64,000 nucleotides of DNA, from positions 128,247-192,246 of the forward strand of contig MU008187.1 in assembly GCA_010909165.1 (NCBI GenBank). The letters run 5' to 3'. This stretch comes from Anthoceros angustus (Eukaryota; Streptophyta; Anthocerotopsida; Anthocerotales; Anthocerotaceae). A program made the translations under genes and the position numbers. The notes under the pieces were generated by a model. It worked only from the letters and a program-made list of their open reading frames with translations, was not told the origin of the DNA and did not search any database. Numbering within the stretch: position 1 is the stretch's first letter; each line of letters starts with the position of its first letter. Below are positions 1 through 11,791 of the stretch, in pieces.

Positions 1-48
1 CAACCATAGTTGGGGAAAAGTGTATCCGCAACGGAAGTAACAGTATCG

Positions 49-1050
49 TTATATCACAAATCGACTCATCAACATCCCGAACATGGCCCATTGCTTCAAC
101 TGCACCATCATCAAGGGCCGGAGCAGCTTGAGTGTCATCAATCGCAGTAATGTACAACACTCTGCCCCCAAGGCAAAGATCACCGATGTAGGAGCTGGTG
201 CTTTAGTTGCACCCAAATCGTATGGCGGAGTAAACACAACCCCGCTACTTCATCTTGAGGAAATTCATGGAATCGCTGTTGGGAGGGTCCATAAAAGTAA
301 CAGTTCCTGGGTTGGGCGGCAGAGAGTCGTTTGGCTTTGGAGAGAAGCTCCTTGAAAGTGACGCCCTTGCGAAGATAGCCGTATTGGTAAGAGGGTCATG
401 GAGCTTGTATTTTTGCCTCTTCTCCGTAGCCAACAAATAGTAATGGCTGGCTCGATCTTCCAACTTCCTTCGTTTTTCTCAGGACATATGCATATGGAGA
501 CCCAAACACGAAGATGAAGCAAGCTTGGTTTCCTACACCATATGACCTCGAAGGAGTCTTTCCTCAACCGCACTTGTCAAGATCCGATTAAGGATGGTAA
601 CTACGCCTTCCGCCTAATATGCTTTGCTAAGTCCCGACCATTCTAACATACTTCTTGTCATGCCAAGAGTCTGGTTGCGACGTCGCGACACCATTCGCAT
701 TGAGTATATGGCACAATCAATCAGTAAATACCATTGTCCAAATTGATTGATTGAAGTGGCCATGAGTGAATTCTGTGCCGTTGTCAGGACGAAGGCACTT
801 CAGAAGGCATCCAGTTTGTCTCTGAATCATAGGTAACCACTCTTTGAAGATGCCAAAAGTGTCAGACTTCAAACGCATCGGTACGTCCAAGAATATCTAC
901 TATAGTCATCAGTGATGGTGAGATAATATAAGGCACCACCCAAAGATGGGATATGTATCTTGCCAGAAATGTCAGAGTGTACTAATTCTAGGACCTGGGA
1001 GGCACGGTGGAGCTTTTGGAAAAGGAATCTCCTTTTGTTTGGCTACAACG
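49..1050 (-). pseudogene. copia-1 integrase core and C-terminal region, frameshifted
   Basis: Conceptual translation in shifting minus frames gives ALYYLTITDDYSRYSW near 900-940, the start of the integrase core. It then gives KLEDRASHYYLLA and KLHDPLTNTAIFARA at about 360-460, matching the 'K.YKL.DP.....I.SR.V.F' block that closes copia integrase. The integrase would join cDNA to the host chromosome. At least three frame changes separate these blocks and no single open frame covers them. The family identification is firm, the exact boundaries are not. Confidence 0.7.
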
Positions 1051-2169
1051 CAAGTATCACATGGGAAGGTCCTTAAAACATTTTGGCGGCTCTCTATAGC
1101 GGGATAAGTTGGACATCTTAATCTTGTCACGATTAGCATGACCTAATCGGCATGCCAAAGATCGGCTTGAGCGCTTGGCCACATGAGCGATTCCTCGTAT
1201 GCATAGTAAGTCTAATTGATATAGATCATGCACAAGATGTCCTTTGCTACGACCGACCTTTCTCCCTCTCTTCTTAAGCTCACAAATGAAGAAGTGAATA
1301 ACAGCCATCGTCAGTAGGGACATCAATCTAGCCAAGCGGTGCTTTGCCATGTGTGGGACGTACAAGACATTATCTAGGTGAAGGATTGAGCCATCATGAA
1401 GACGGAAAGCGAACATTTTAACCTTCAATTTTAAGGCTCAGAAAGCTCATCTCCCAACAACACCTTATCCGAAGGATGGGAGGATTTAAAATGATCGAGG
1501 AGTGTCCTATCATTGCGAGATATGGGAGGTGGCTCAGTCAAGGTACCAAAGATGGGATATGTATCTTGCCAGAAATGTCAGAGTGTACTAATTCTAGGAC
1601 CTGGGAGGCACGGTGAGCAGGAGCTTTTGGAAAAGGAATCTCCTTTTGTTTGGCTACAACGCAAGTATCACACAGTGGAAGGTCCTTAAAACATTTTGGC
1701 AGTGGCTCTCTATAGCAGGATAAGTTGGACATCTTAATCAGTTGGTCACGATTAGCATGACCTAATCATGCCATGCTTGAGGCGGCCGGTGGGCCACATG
1801 AGCAGATTCCTCAGGTATGCATAGTAAGTCGAATTGATATAGATCATGCACAAGATGTCCTTTTGCTACGACCTGACCTTTCTCCCTCTCTTCTTAAGCT
1901 CACGGTGGAAGAAGTGAATAACAGTCGTCGTCGTAGGGACATCAATCGGCTAAGCAAGCGGTGCTTTGCCATGTGTGGGACGTACAAGACATTATCTAGG
2001 TGAAGGACAGCCATCATGAAGACAAAGCGACATGAGCGGAACCTTCAATTTTAAGGCTGTCTGGTAAGCTCATCTCCCAACAACACCTTATCCCGAAGGA
2101 TGGGAGGATTTAAAATGATAGGAGTGTCCTATCATTGCGAGATATGGGAGGTGGCTCGAGTCAAGGTAC
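941..2169 (-). repeat. Direct tandem duplication inside copia-1 (units 941-1546 and 1547-2169)
   Basis: Both units start with caaagatgggatatgtatc and end with gtcaaggtac, giving about 606 and 623 bp. Each holds the GAG-pre-integrase zinc-finger region on the minus strand (NLSCYREP.PKCFKDLP, LVHSDISGKIHIPS). The copies are near-identical over long runs but differ by many small indels, mostly where one copy has CAG, CTG or CGG triplets and the other lacks them. Confidence 0.85.
1057..1732 (-). pseudogene. copia-1 GAG-pre-integrase domain (two copies)
   Basis: The minus frames show LGHANRDKIKMSNLSRYREP and, in the second unit, CDTCVVAKQKEIPFPKAP followed by LVHSDISGKIHIPS. These are the His...Cys-x2-Cys zinc finger before copia integrase and the first catalytic segment (HSDISG). 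An intact protein would have this once. Here it is split between the two tandem units, so the duplication itself breaks the polyprotein. Confidence 0.75.
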
Positions 2170-2592
2170 CGATGATGTGTGGACGAAGAGGGAAGAAGCA
2201 AAACAAACCGTCATCACAACAGTTGCTTAGTTATATTCGAAAGATGGTCGATCCTTGGCCACCACATGAGCTTGACCGACGATTGGACTTCTCGAGGTTC
2301 GCGATTTTTTAGCATTCTCTTTCCCAGACCTGGGCACCACACCAATTACGCACGTTCGTTTGAGGTGATGGACTTGGAGGATCCGCCCCGGGCGGTTTAT
2401 ACTTCGGTTTGCCTCTCGTGTAAAGGACTTTATCTTGCTTGGTTCGTCCTGGATCAAATGAGTTACGCTTGCTCCTCCCGTAGAAGGGCCCCTACACTGC
2501 TGAAACTAATGCGGGAGCTTGGCAGCCATAGCTGGTCTCATGCGTATGGTAGCTCCATACCCGAGACAAAGGTCCGAGAATCGCTGGGCAAG

Positions 2593-3065
2593 CTAGTGAG
2601 CAATTGAGCAAGCGATCCAGCTCGGGAACGAAGAACCAAGGTTGATAAGTTGAGCCCTAAGTTGTCGAAAGCGCAGAACGAAAGGTGAAACCTTCTCCCC
2701 TTCCTTCAGTCTGAGAGCAAAGAGCTCACCCCTGACAGCACAATTTGTGAGGATGTTCCTGGCCTCGTAAGTCTGGAGAAGCTGAGTCCAAATCTCCTCG
2801 GCTTTTAGCAGGAAGGCGACGTCCGACAAAAGTGCTTCATCAAGGCCGCTTATTAAAACAGCACGAGCGACATTATTCAGGTTGTTCCACGCTGCTGCTC
2901 CTGGAGGTGTAAAGCGTGGTTCCTTGATTTGTCCACCGACACCCCCAAACGCGTTCGGGCTTGAAGGGCAGATGTCATTCGAACACGCCATACTTCAAAT
3001 TTGGTGCCATTAAAGCGATCCTTCTCTTTGAATTCCACAGCATAAGATGGTTGAAATGACGGCAC
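2593..3065 (-). pseudogene. copia-1 gag (capsid) region
   Basis: Two overlapping minus frames cover a copia gag. The N-terminal block contains AVEFKEKDRFNGTKFEVW and the capsid-like block contains AVLISGLDEALLSDVA and AEEIWTQLLQTYEARN, the UBN2-type gag signature of plant copia elements. The protein would assemble virus-like particles in the cytoplasm. A frame change near 2880-2990 separates the blocks, and the reading frame ends early at 2593. The start is taken near 3065 at MPSFQPSY, upstream of the conserved block. Confidence 0.75.
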
Positions 3066-4055
3066 GGGAGAGGAGGATGCGCACCTCCACCTCCACCTAC
3101 CGTTTGCTCAACGCCGATGCACCTCCCTTGCTGCTGGCACTATTCCTCCTCTCGATGATGCTCCCGACGCATGTCGCGCGCCACAGACATGCCGACTGTG
3201 AAGGCGAGCAAGGGATCGTAGATCCTATTGCTCGACACTGCAGTCGAATGGGAGGCGCGTGAGGAGGCACCATCACCGGCGAGGAGGCACCAACACGGCG
3301 AGGAGGCACCAACACAAGCGCTGTTGATTCGTGCTCCCGTGAGAATGGAGCCGGAGCTTTTGAACATGAGCCGGAGCGCCCACAGCCGACGCCGCTTGAA
3401 TCTGGATTTTTAAACAGATTGGCGGCGGGCGGAAGGATTGCACTCTTTGGGCGAAAATTGCCGATCAAGAATTCGTAAGATGGAGCGGTCACGTGTGAAT
3501 CCAGCTTGTTCCGCAAGCCCGAGACACCGATGCAATAAAATCGAGAATCTCGTGTGTCTTACATCGACAAGATGGCTTGCCGATTGAACCCGATGAAAAT
3601 ACGGTGAGCACTTGCAATTTCCAAATTTGATTCTCACCGGGTATTCGAATCGAGATGCTTTTGACGCCTCAAGACGCAGGTGAAGTGCTCCTTGGAGATA
3701 AGGTGAAAATTGGAATCTCCGGGTCCGGATTGGTGACCGAAATCTGACACCTTGTTCCCACCGTTGGTAGGAGTCGGAGAAATCCACTGACGTGAGATCG
3801 CCTCACGAGGCATTTTCTCCTCGTAATCACATGACCCGCTGCAAATTCAGCATCCATGTAGCGAAATGTAGAGGTCTCACTATTTGTGTTTTACTATCTC
3901 TAATGTGGCTACGCAGTGGTGGATATCTACATGATACAGAGCCATCATGAAGATGGTCGGATTTTGTGCCCAATTATATTTCTCACCACATGCGTTAGGA
4001 TAATCACATGAAATGTAAAGTACAGATCGGGATCAAGAATCGAATGCACTGGATC
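3066..4055 (-). other. copia-1 leader region, no recognisable gene
   Basis: This lies between the gag start and the primer-binding site. It contains a GC-rich part (3090-3420) with a short direct repeat around cggcgaggaggcaccaacac near 3278-3310. The open frames here have no family signature. I treat it as untranslated leader plus unknown sequence. Confidence 0.4.
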
Positions 4056-4067
4056 GCTCCGATACCA
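4056..4067 (-). promoter_or_regulatory. Primer-binding site of copia-1
   Basis: On the minus strand this reads TGGTATCGGAGC, one base away from the TGGTATCAGAGC site complementary to the 3' end of plant initiator tRNA-Met, the usual copia primer. It directly follows a CA dinucleotide that would end the 5' LTR. Confidence 0.75.
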
Positions 4068-4243
4068 TGTAAACGATCAAAGTAGACAAGATGCTACAAC
4101 GTACTCTAATAAAATAGATTGGTAAGAATTCATTACATAACGCAGGTCTTATATACAATATCTAATCAAATCATGTCGTTATGTAACCTAACGCTAACAG
4201 TAGATCAGTTTATATGATCCAAACCCTAACGGGGTTTAATCCA
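4068..4243 (-). repeat. Probable 5' LTR of copia-1
   Basis: The stretch begins TGTAAACG and ends AATCCA on the plus strand, so it has TG...CA borders, and it abuts the primer-binding site. It would be a short LTR of about 176 bp. The partner LTR is off the window. The outer border is uncertain because the next sequence (from about 4247) already belongs to the inverted-repeat arm. Confidence 0.45.
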
Positions 4244-4246
4244 AAT

Positions 4247-5980
4247 ACCTAAGAACCAGACCTGCTGTCTCTGGGCCTGCGGGATGAAAGGAACCACCCT
4301 TAGGATACCTTACCACTTTTGATGATCCCTCCTCACCTTTCTCCCATTTTCATCAAGTTGTTTATAAAGCTACAATTGATCCTGAAGAGCCGCTAACCTT
4401 GAAACAAGCTTTTTCTTCGCCCGAGAAGGATTTATGGAAAGCCGCAGTGGACTCTGAGTATGATTCCCTAGTTAAGAACTCTACATGGGAATTAGTCAAA
4501 CCACCCAGAGGGAGAAAAATAGTAGGGAGCAAATGGGTCTTCAAAATTAAACGTAAGCGATGGTTCCATTGAGAGATACAAGGCAAGACTAGTAGCCGGA
4601 GGTTTTACCCATATACCGGGTTTAGACTACATACCAGGCTACCTATGCTCCAAAGAGAAAGTTTGCCTCCTTTAGAATGATAATTGCCTTGTCGGCTCAA
4701 CATGGTTTACATCTTCATATGATGGATGTCAAAACCGCTTATTTGCATGGACGCATCCAAGAAGAAATATACATGAAACAACCTGCGGGTTATGAGGTCA
4801 AAGGCAAAGAAGACATGGTATGTAGGCTAATCAAAGGTCTCTATGGCCTAAAACAATCTGCAAAGGAATGGAACAAGGATATACATGACAAGCTCATCAA
4901 GTATGGCTTTATACAAAGCAAAGCTGATGTAAGTATGTATATTTTAAAGACAAAACATAACACACTTTACCTCTTACTTTATGTGGATGATTTATTTGAA
5001 TTTCTTTGAATTCTTCACATTCCAATCAATTATAATTAACTTGTTCAATTGAGCTCTCTTCACATTGGTTTCTTTCAGTTTTGTAATTCACTCTGCAAAT
5101 TATTCCTTAAAATACTGAAATTAGTGTTTAATATGCCTCTCTGAGCCTTATAGACTTAATTATTAATTCGACATCGCAAATCAATGACCTCTTGAGTCAT
5201 GACAAAGCCAACGATGATGTCCCTAAAGGAGTACTCGGTCTAAGAAGAAAAGAAAAGCTGATGTATAGATGTTATATTTCTAATCCAATCATTTTATTTG
5301 TATAAAGAATTGAGTTCATACTATATGCATTCGTGATCGATAGTTTGAATCTTACAATTTTGTTCTATTGTTTCATAAAATTTCATGGTATAAGGAATTA
5401 AGTTTATACTATATGCCTTTAGTCATTGTCGAGTAGAAATCCAAAGCCAAAATAGAAAGCGGAAGGCATTGTTAATCATTTTACAGTCTAGTGTCGCTGG
5501 GCCAATGCACACTCGGAGGTGATATGCTTTGGCGTAGTGCGTAATAAGCGTTACACCACCAAGGGGTTCGGTTACCTCCACCATTCCAAAAGTGTGACAA
5601 GATGCATGCGATTATAATAGGCTACATAAAGCGTGATATAAGTATAATACCACTCCTTTCCTAGTAGTAATATTCTACCTATATGCTAAGGGAATCCTAA
5701 CTTTGTATTCTATTTTGCTTTTATGGATGCATGAGAGCACCCATCAAAACACACATGACCAACCACGTCCCAAAAGAAATGAAAAAAGCCAACGATGATA
5801 TCGCTAAAAGGTACCGATCTAAGAAAAAAGAAAAGCTGATGTATAGGTGTTATATTTCTAATCCAATCATTTTATTTGTCTAGGAATTGAGTTCATACTA
5901 TATGCATTTTATGATCCACATCGAGTTTGAATCTTACAATTTTATTCTATTCTTTTCATAATATTTCATCCGGGGACTAC
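4247..5980 (+). repeat. Left arm of a large inverted repeat
   Basis: This arm matches the reverse complement of about 8318-9836. It consists of a copia reverse-transcriptase fragment (4247-5008) followed by AT-rich non-coding DNA. The shared sequence runs from cctaagaacc at the outer end to attctattcttttcataat at the inner end. Within the arm a roughly 150-bp segment (gctgatgtatag...ctatatgcat) occurs twice, near 5255-5400 and 5830-5960. Confidence 0.85.
4290..5008 (+). pseudogene. copia reverse transcriptase fragment, left arm
   Basis: Plus-strand frames give LWKAAVDSEYDSLVKNSTW and IVGSKWVFKIKR, the start of plant copia reverse transcriptase. Then MDVKTAYLHGRIQEEIYMKQ and LIKGLYGLKQSAKEWN follow, ending LLLYVDDLFEFL with the YVDD catalytic box near 4978-4990. 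The frame from 4677 to 5009 is open for 110 codons, but the upstream part is shifted around 4550-4640. The fragment stops right after YVDD, so the thumb and RNase H are missing. The same gene piece lies inverted at 9100-9836. Confidence 0.85.
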
Positions 5981-8317
5981 CCTACTCGGCCCAGAGGGTG
6001 GATATCAACCACCTGGTTGTCCTCTGCGTTCCAGCCTCGACGCCGCTATTGCCCCTCTCTTTCCCTTGAGGGCTCGACACCCCTTCCTCCTTTGGGCGGT
6101 TGTAGGCGCCCTCGTGACCTCCAAGGTCCATCGCATTTGAATATATGCATATCAAGACATGTTATTGTCCATCCAATTATGCGTGGGAAAATACACTATT
6201 ATTTTCAAGAATATTTCTAGTAATTGCCGATATATAACTCAAGTGGTTTTAACACGAAACGCTCATGGAGCGTGAAGGGTTATGTTAAGAAGGACATTGA
6301 GCATAGACGTATCTATAAGTAGCCTACTTGTTTAGTGTTTAAGTAGTTGATAGAAGTCGCAGCTTGTGTATGTAACGGACTCTATTGTTTTGAATGCACC
6401 TTCAAGCAAGAAACGCTATTTTTGTTTCATACGGATGACTGTGTGTCCGAGGCGTCGCCGATGCGCGTGACTTACCTCAACTTGCTTGATCGCCGCAAGG
6501 CATCTCTGGGATTCATGGTGGATTGATTCCGAGGATTCCAACGCACTTTGGATAGGAGTTCACACCATTATGCTTGCGTCTTTTTCTTACATCTTCTAAT
6601 ACTCAGCCGCATGCATATGTTGATACTCGGGAGAGGGTGTCATTTGGAAGTCGGGACAACCAGGATGAGACTCTATTTGCCTTTGCCTTTTCACTTCACG
6701 ATGATTATCAATTTAAAACTATGAAACATTAATAAAACCCAAGCATCTCCACGCTGTGAGAGATTCTAAATTCACTTTGTACTAGAGAGTGGCAACATAA
6801 TGATTTCAAATAAAATACTATTGAACTCACCTTATGATTTTCATTAATATACTAACAAAGGCACTTCCTCATAATAAATATGCATACCATGTTGCTTGGG
6901 ATGGACATACATGAGACGGTGTAAGACTTCTGCACACTAAATAAGAGAAAATTTTTGGGAGTGTTGGATTTTCGTTCCGAAAAATATATCAAGGAGTGTA
7001 ATTCAATAATTCGTCAAAAACTTGACTTTTCTTCATAGACAACATTCTACACACGATTTTGAAAAATGACAATCATATGAGAAGATATATATAAAAAAAG
7101 CCCCTCGTATTCTTCCACGACATCTAAATTACAGTTGTACGTATATTGATCTAGGTGAAATGCTATATCAATCCCCAAACACGACTTGCCATGCCTCTTT
7201 TGAGAGGACCACTCCTTCCCCTTGATTGGGAATGCCAGGACTCGCACGACCAATAGATCTGCAATAGGGATGTCAATCTGGTTCTACTACACGTTATTGT
7301 ACTCGTCAAGACTACAAATAGAAAATATCACATCGCAATTCTTTCCATTATTCCATATATCATTAATTACACGCCCAAACTCCACTTGTTATTTGTCCAA
7401 TTGGATCCATCGGGACATTATGCTTGTTGTTGAAGAAACAACTCACTGCATTCCACATAGATAAACTAAGTTCTTACTTATCAAAAATTATTCCGTAATT
7501 CACAAAAGAAAATGCATTTCACATATCTATCCAAATTCCAAACCCACCACCAAAATTAGCCCGCCCTACCAAGCAAGCATCAAGTCACCACAGATTTAGA
7601 TTTGCTCCAAGAAATATATCATGCAACACGATCTACTATCAACGACATATACTTGAGAGAAGATGAAATGTCAGTATTGTGAGTATAACACATTTGACTC
7701 AATATGGTTAGACGTCCTAACATGTCTTCCACGAGGAGTTGAATAACCACTCACTCCTAGAATAACAAACATTGTCAAAGCAACAAAAAAATATACATTG
7801 GAATTAGTTTTTATCATTTTAAATCACTCTACTTAAAAGATAAAAAAGAAAATGATAACCATAGAAATAAATTATAGAATTCACACATGCTTCCGCTTAT
7901 AGTTAGCATTACTACTAGGAAACTTTTCCAACAACAATCAAAACAATGAAAATCTCATACATACTCGAGATAGTGGAAGTTGGTGTATTGCTCGTAGTGT
8001 ACTGGGCATCCGGGTGAATTTGATCATTAGTGCCCACATGCGCTTGGAGCTCAACAAAATTCTTGCCATCCACTACCATGGTGCCCATTGCCAAAGCAAT
8101 AAAACTAGCAAGAGAGTATAGGTCGTCATATCTTTGAACTCAAGATACAAATAGAACTAAGGGATGGAAGCTTGACAAGTTTAGAAAATAGTTAAGTATT
8201 TTGTACCCGGCAATACATATATAGTACTAAATGATCGGTTTACCTCGAAAACTAAGATCCAAATTTACTGGTAATAAAAGGCATATAGTATAAACTTAAT
8301 TCCTTATACACATGAAA
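5981..8317. other. Spacer of the inverted repeat, AT-rich, no gene seen
   Basis: I find no recognisable protein or RNA gene here. A segment near 6290-6420 (ctataagtagcctac followed by tattgttttgaatgc) has the look of the promoter and 3' part of a plant LTR, but no second copy is present to confirm it. The rest is AT-rich with scattered short open frames. Confidence 0.5.
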
Positions 8318-9836
8318 TATTATGAAAAGAATAGAATAAAATTGTAAGATTCAAACTCGATGTGGATCATAAAATGCATATAGTATGAACTCAATTCCCT
8401 AGACAAATAAAATGATTGGATTAGAAATATAACACCTATACATCAGCTTTTCTTTTCTTAGACTGGTACTCCTTTAGCGATATCATCGTTTTTTTCATTT
8501 CTTTTTGGGACGTGGTTGTTGGTCATGTGTGTTTTGATGGGTGCTCTCATGCATCCATAAAAGCAAAATAGAATACAAAGTTAGGATTCCCTTAGCATAT
8601 AGGTAGACTATTACTACTAGGAAAGGAGTGGTATTATCACACCTTATATCACAGTTTATGTAGCCTATTATAACGGTGCTACGCATCTTGTCACACTTTT
8701 GGAATGGTGGAGGTAAGGTAACCGAACCCCTTGGTGGTGTAAGCTTATTACCTCTGGCGAAGCATATCACCTTGTCCGAGTGTGCATTGGCCCAGCGACA
8801 CTAGACTAGAATTAACAATGCCTGCTTTCTATTTTGGCTTTGGATTTCTACTCGACAATGACTAAAGGCATATAGTATAAACTTAATTCCTTATACCATG
8901 AAATTTTATGAAAACAATAGAACAAAATTGTAAGATTCAAACTCATAATCACGAATGCATATAGTATGAACTCAATTCTTTATACAAATAAAATGATTGG
9001 ATTAGAAATATAACATCTATACATAATTTTCTACGAGAGGCATCATTATAAGTATTTGGACATCATCGAGTTTACAGGACTCAAGAGGTCATTGATTTTA
9101 TAATTGATTGGAATGTGAAGAATTCAAAGAATTCAAATAAATCATCCACATAAAGTAAGAGGTCGGTCAAAATATACATACTTGCATCGCTTTGCATAAA
9201 AGCCATACTTGATGAGCTTGTCATATATCCTTGTTCCATTCCTTTCCAGATTGTTTTAGGCCATGAGACCTTTGATTAGCCTACATACCATGTCCTTCTT
9301 TGCCTTTGACCTCATAACCCGCAGGTGGTTTCATGTATATTTCTTCTTGGATGCGTCCATGCAAATAAGCTTTTGACATCCATCATATGAAGATGTAAAC
9401 CATGTTGAGTGACAAGGCAATTATCATTCTAAAGGAGGCAAACTTTACTGGAGCATAGGTAGCCTGTGGTATGTAGTCTAAACCCGATATGGGTAAAACC
9501 TCCGCTACTAGTCTTGCCTTGTATCTCTCAATGGAACCATCGCGCTTACGCTTAATTTTGAAGACCCATTTGCTCCCTACTATTTTTCTCCTCTGGTGGT
9601 TTGACTAATTCCCATGTAGAGTTCTTAACTAGGAATCATACTGAGTCCACTGCTTTCCATAAATCCTTCTCGAGGAAAAGCTTGTTTCAAGGTTAGCGGC
9701 TCTTCGTGATCAATTGTAGCTTTATAAACAACTTGATGAAAATGGGAGAAAGGTGAGGAGGGATCATCAAAAGTGGTAAGGTATCCTAAGGGTGGTTCCT
9801 TTCATCCCAGCCCAGAGCAGTCCGGTTCTTAGGTTG
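8318..9836 (-). repeat. Right arm of the large inverted repeat
   Basis: This is the reverse complement of 4247-5980, slightly shorter because of indels. On this side the reverse-transcriptase fragment continues into copia integrase at higher coordinates, so the right arm is the more complete context and the left arm looks like an inverted copy of it. The arms and 2.3-kb spacer could form a long stem in single-stranded DNA or RNA. Confidence 0.85.
9100..9836 (-). pseudogene. copia-3 reverse transcriptase fragment, right arm
   Basis: This is the inverted counterpart of the left-arm fragment. The minus strand carries the same blocks (VGSKWVFKI, the catalytic region near 9140-9170, and the 'MDVK..LHGRIQEEIYMK' segment). 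It has more single-base shifts than the left arm, so no long open frame survives. It lies just downstream, in the minus direction, of integrase at 10.05-10.71 kb. That is the normal copia order. Confidence 0.75.
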
Positions 9837-10051
9837 TACCTTGGTGCAAAGTTGTGCATCTTCGCTGACGACTTGTTCTAAAGAGTTTTCTTCTTCTTCA
9901 TATGCTTGAGCTGGTTCAACTATAGGGGAACCGATCCGCATCCGTATATTCGAAAAGTCATCATCCGGATATCATGAATATCGCCAAGGTGTTGAGGAAT
10001 TTCCATGATCTCGGAGTAGTGGGTCGCCGTGGAGAAGGTGGCCTCCTCCTC

Positions 10052-10714
10052 CTACAATATAGGTTCAACCAAAGGAGAGGAAGGAGAGTAATGTAGGCTA
10101 ATAAATTCATCATCATCAAAGGATGAGGATAAATGATTGTCGTCTGGGACAAAAACAGGAGATCTTGAATTCATTGGAGATAATATGGGAGACTCATGAA
10201 AAGTAACGCTGCGGGCGTAAATGAGTCTCTTAGTAGCTGGATCAAATAATTTGTATCCTTTGATACCTTCTGTATAGCCAATAAAAGTATATTTGGCAGC
10301 CTTATCATCTAACTTCTTACGTTGTGGTTTAGGAATATAAACATACGCCGTACAACCAAAAACCCAAAGGTGGTCGATGGAAGGCTTTCTTCCAGTGAAT
10401 GCTTCATAAGGTGTCATACCTTTAACCGCTGAGGTTGGTAGTCTATTAATGAGATATGTTGCTGTTATCATTGCTTCTGCCCAATATGGTTTAATTAAAC
10501 TAGCTTGGGAGAGCAAGCAACCTGTTATCTCTTGAAGGCGTAGGTTCTTATTCTCTGCTACGCCATTTTGCTGAGGTGTATATACCACTGTAAGTTGTTG
10601 AGCTATACCTTGAGCTCGACAAAAATCAGTAAAAGCATTTGATATAAACTCGCCTCCATTATCGGAACGAAGGGTCTTGAGTTTCTTCTCTATAAGTCTT
10701 TCTGCCCACATCAT
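10052..10714 (-). pseudogene. copia-3 integrase, distal unit (open for 220 codons)
   Basis: The translation contains LRSDNGGEFISNAFTDFC, with the second catalytic Asp, then VYTPQQNGVAENKN with the catalytic Glu. These are followed by MTPYEAFTGRKPSIDHLWVF and FGCTAYVYIPKPQRKKLDDKA. Together they are the core and C-terminal parts of copia integrase. The first catalytic Asp belongs to the neighbouring frame at about 10.75-10.85 kb, where a frameshift interrupts it. This is the best-preserved integrase segment of copia-3, but it is still only part of a polyprotein. Confidence 0.85.
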
Positions 10715-10866
10715 GTAATCCTTAAAGTACTTAAAGCTTCACTTTTGTGCTTGAGGATGTATGTTGTGGTAAAGCGAGAAATCATCAATGAAAGTAATGA
10801 AGTATCTAACAACAAGGATGGTGCGAAATTGGGCCACAAATGTCGGTGTGAACTAACTAGGGTGCC

Positions 10867-11103
10867 TTATTCGGGAGAGTTATTTTGGAAAGGTGCTTGA
10901 TGTCTTTTAGTGAGGACACAAGCTTCACACCATGATAATGGTTCTATCTTAGTAAGGGAAGGGTTTCTATAAAGGTTTCCCTTTGACATTTGTACAAGCT
11001 TTTGGCTGTTAGGATGTCTTAATCTACAATGCCAAAGTACAGTTGTATTGGAGGTGACAGAGTTCTGGGAAGGTACATTAATTTTATCATGTGAGGATCC
11101 CAC
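10867..11103 (-). pseudogene. copia-3 GAG-pre-integrase, distal unit
   Basis: A 78-codon frame contains LWHCRLRHPNSQKLVQMSKG and CEACVLTKRHQAPF, the His-x-His...Cys-x2-Cys zinc finger in front of copia integrase. It is cut from the integrase core by a shift near 10860 that is not present at the same place in the proximal unit. Confidence 0.8.
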
Positions 11104-11791
11104 TTGGACTGAGAGTTTATATAACCCGTCCTTTATAGTGCCTGTGCAAATGTTGAGGGACTCACGCAGAGCTCCATCAAAACTCTGGAGTGAAGCGCCC
11201 TAGGCCCGGATCAGTACCGGGATGGGGAACCTATATGTTTTGATAAAATGAATAAAATCGAAGCCGGGCTTATCTGCTCCCAACCTCGCCACCCCATTGG
11301 TGGGTGCGAGTGACGCCATGGGCCATGAGCCGCCCACGGGAGAACGCGGCCACTTTCGCGGCTCCCCATGGTGTTGGCTGCTGCCCGGCCCGCCTCACGG
11401 CGCCCTGTCATGGGCGACCATCTCGCGCCCAGGTGGCTCCTCCTCCTCCTACAATATAGGTTCAACCAAAGGAGGAAGGAGAGTAATGTAGGCTAATAAA
11501 TTCATCATCATCAAAGGATGAGGATAAATGATTGTCGTCGGGACAACAAAACAGAGATCTTGAATTCATTGAGATAATATGGGAGACTCATGAAAGTAAC
11601 TGCATTGAGTCTCTTAGTAGCTGGATCAAATAATTTGTATCCTTTGATACCTTCTATAGCCAATAAAGTATATTTGGCAGCCTTATCATCTAACTTCTTG
11701 CTTGTGGTTTAGGAATATAAACATATGTATACAACCAAAAACCCAAGGTGGTCGATGGAAGGCTTTCTTCCGTTGAATGCTTCATAAGGTG

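Larger units (their letters stand above)
1..4067 (-). mobile_element. Ty1/copia retrotransposon 1, 3' part cut off by the window edge
   Basis: Read on the minus strand the order is LTR, primer-binding site, gag (about 3065-2593), GAG-pre-integrase (1732-1057, duplicated) and integrase (about 1000-49). This is the Ty1/copia order. Reverse transcriptase and RNase H would follow to the left, outside the window. Frames are interrupted at many places, partly by a tandem duplication at 941-2169, so the element is not coding-competent as shown. The gag N-terminus shares the motif FKEKDRFNGTKFEVW with the copia gag at 40.1-40.3 kb (ELKEKDRFNGTRYQVW), so the two are related lineages. Confidence 0.85.

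Noticed and set aside
5981-6500. Copia LTR inside the inverted-repeat spacer
   Set aside because: TATA-like and polyadenylation-like stretches exist, but no partner LTR, primer-binding site or polypurine tract was found.
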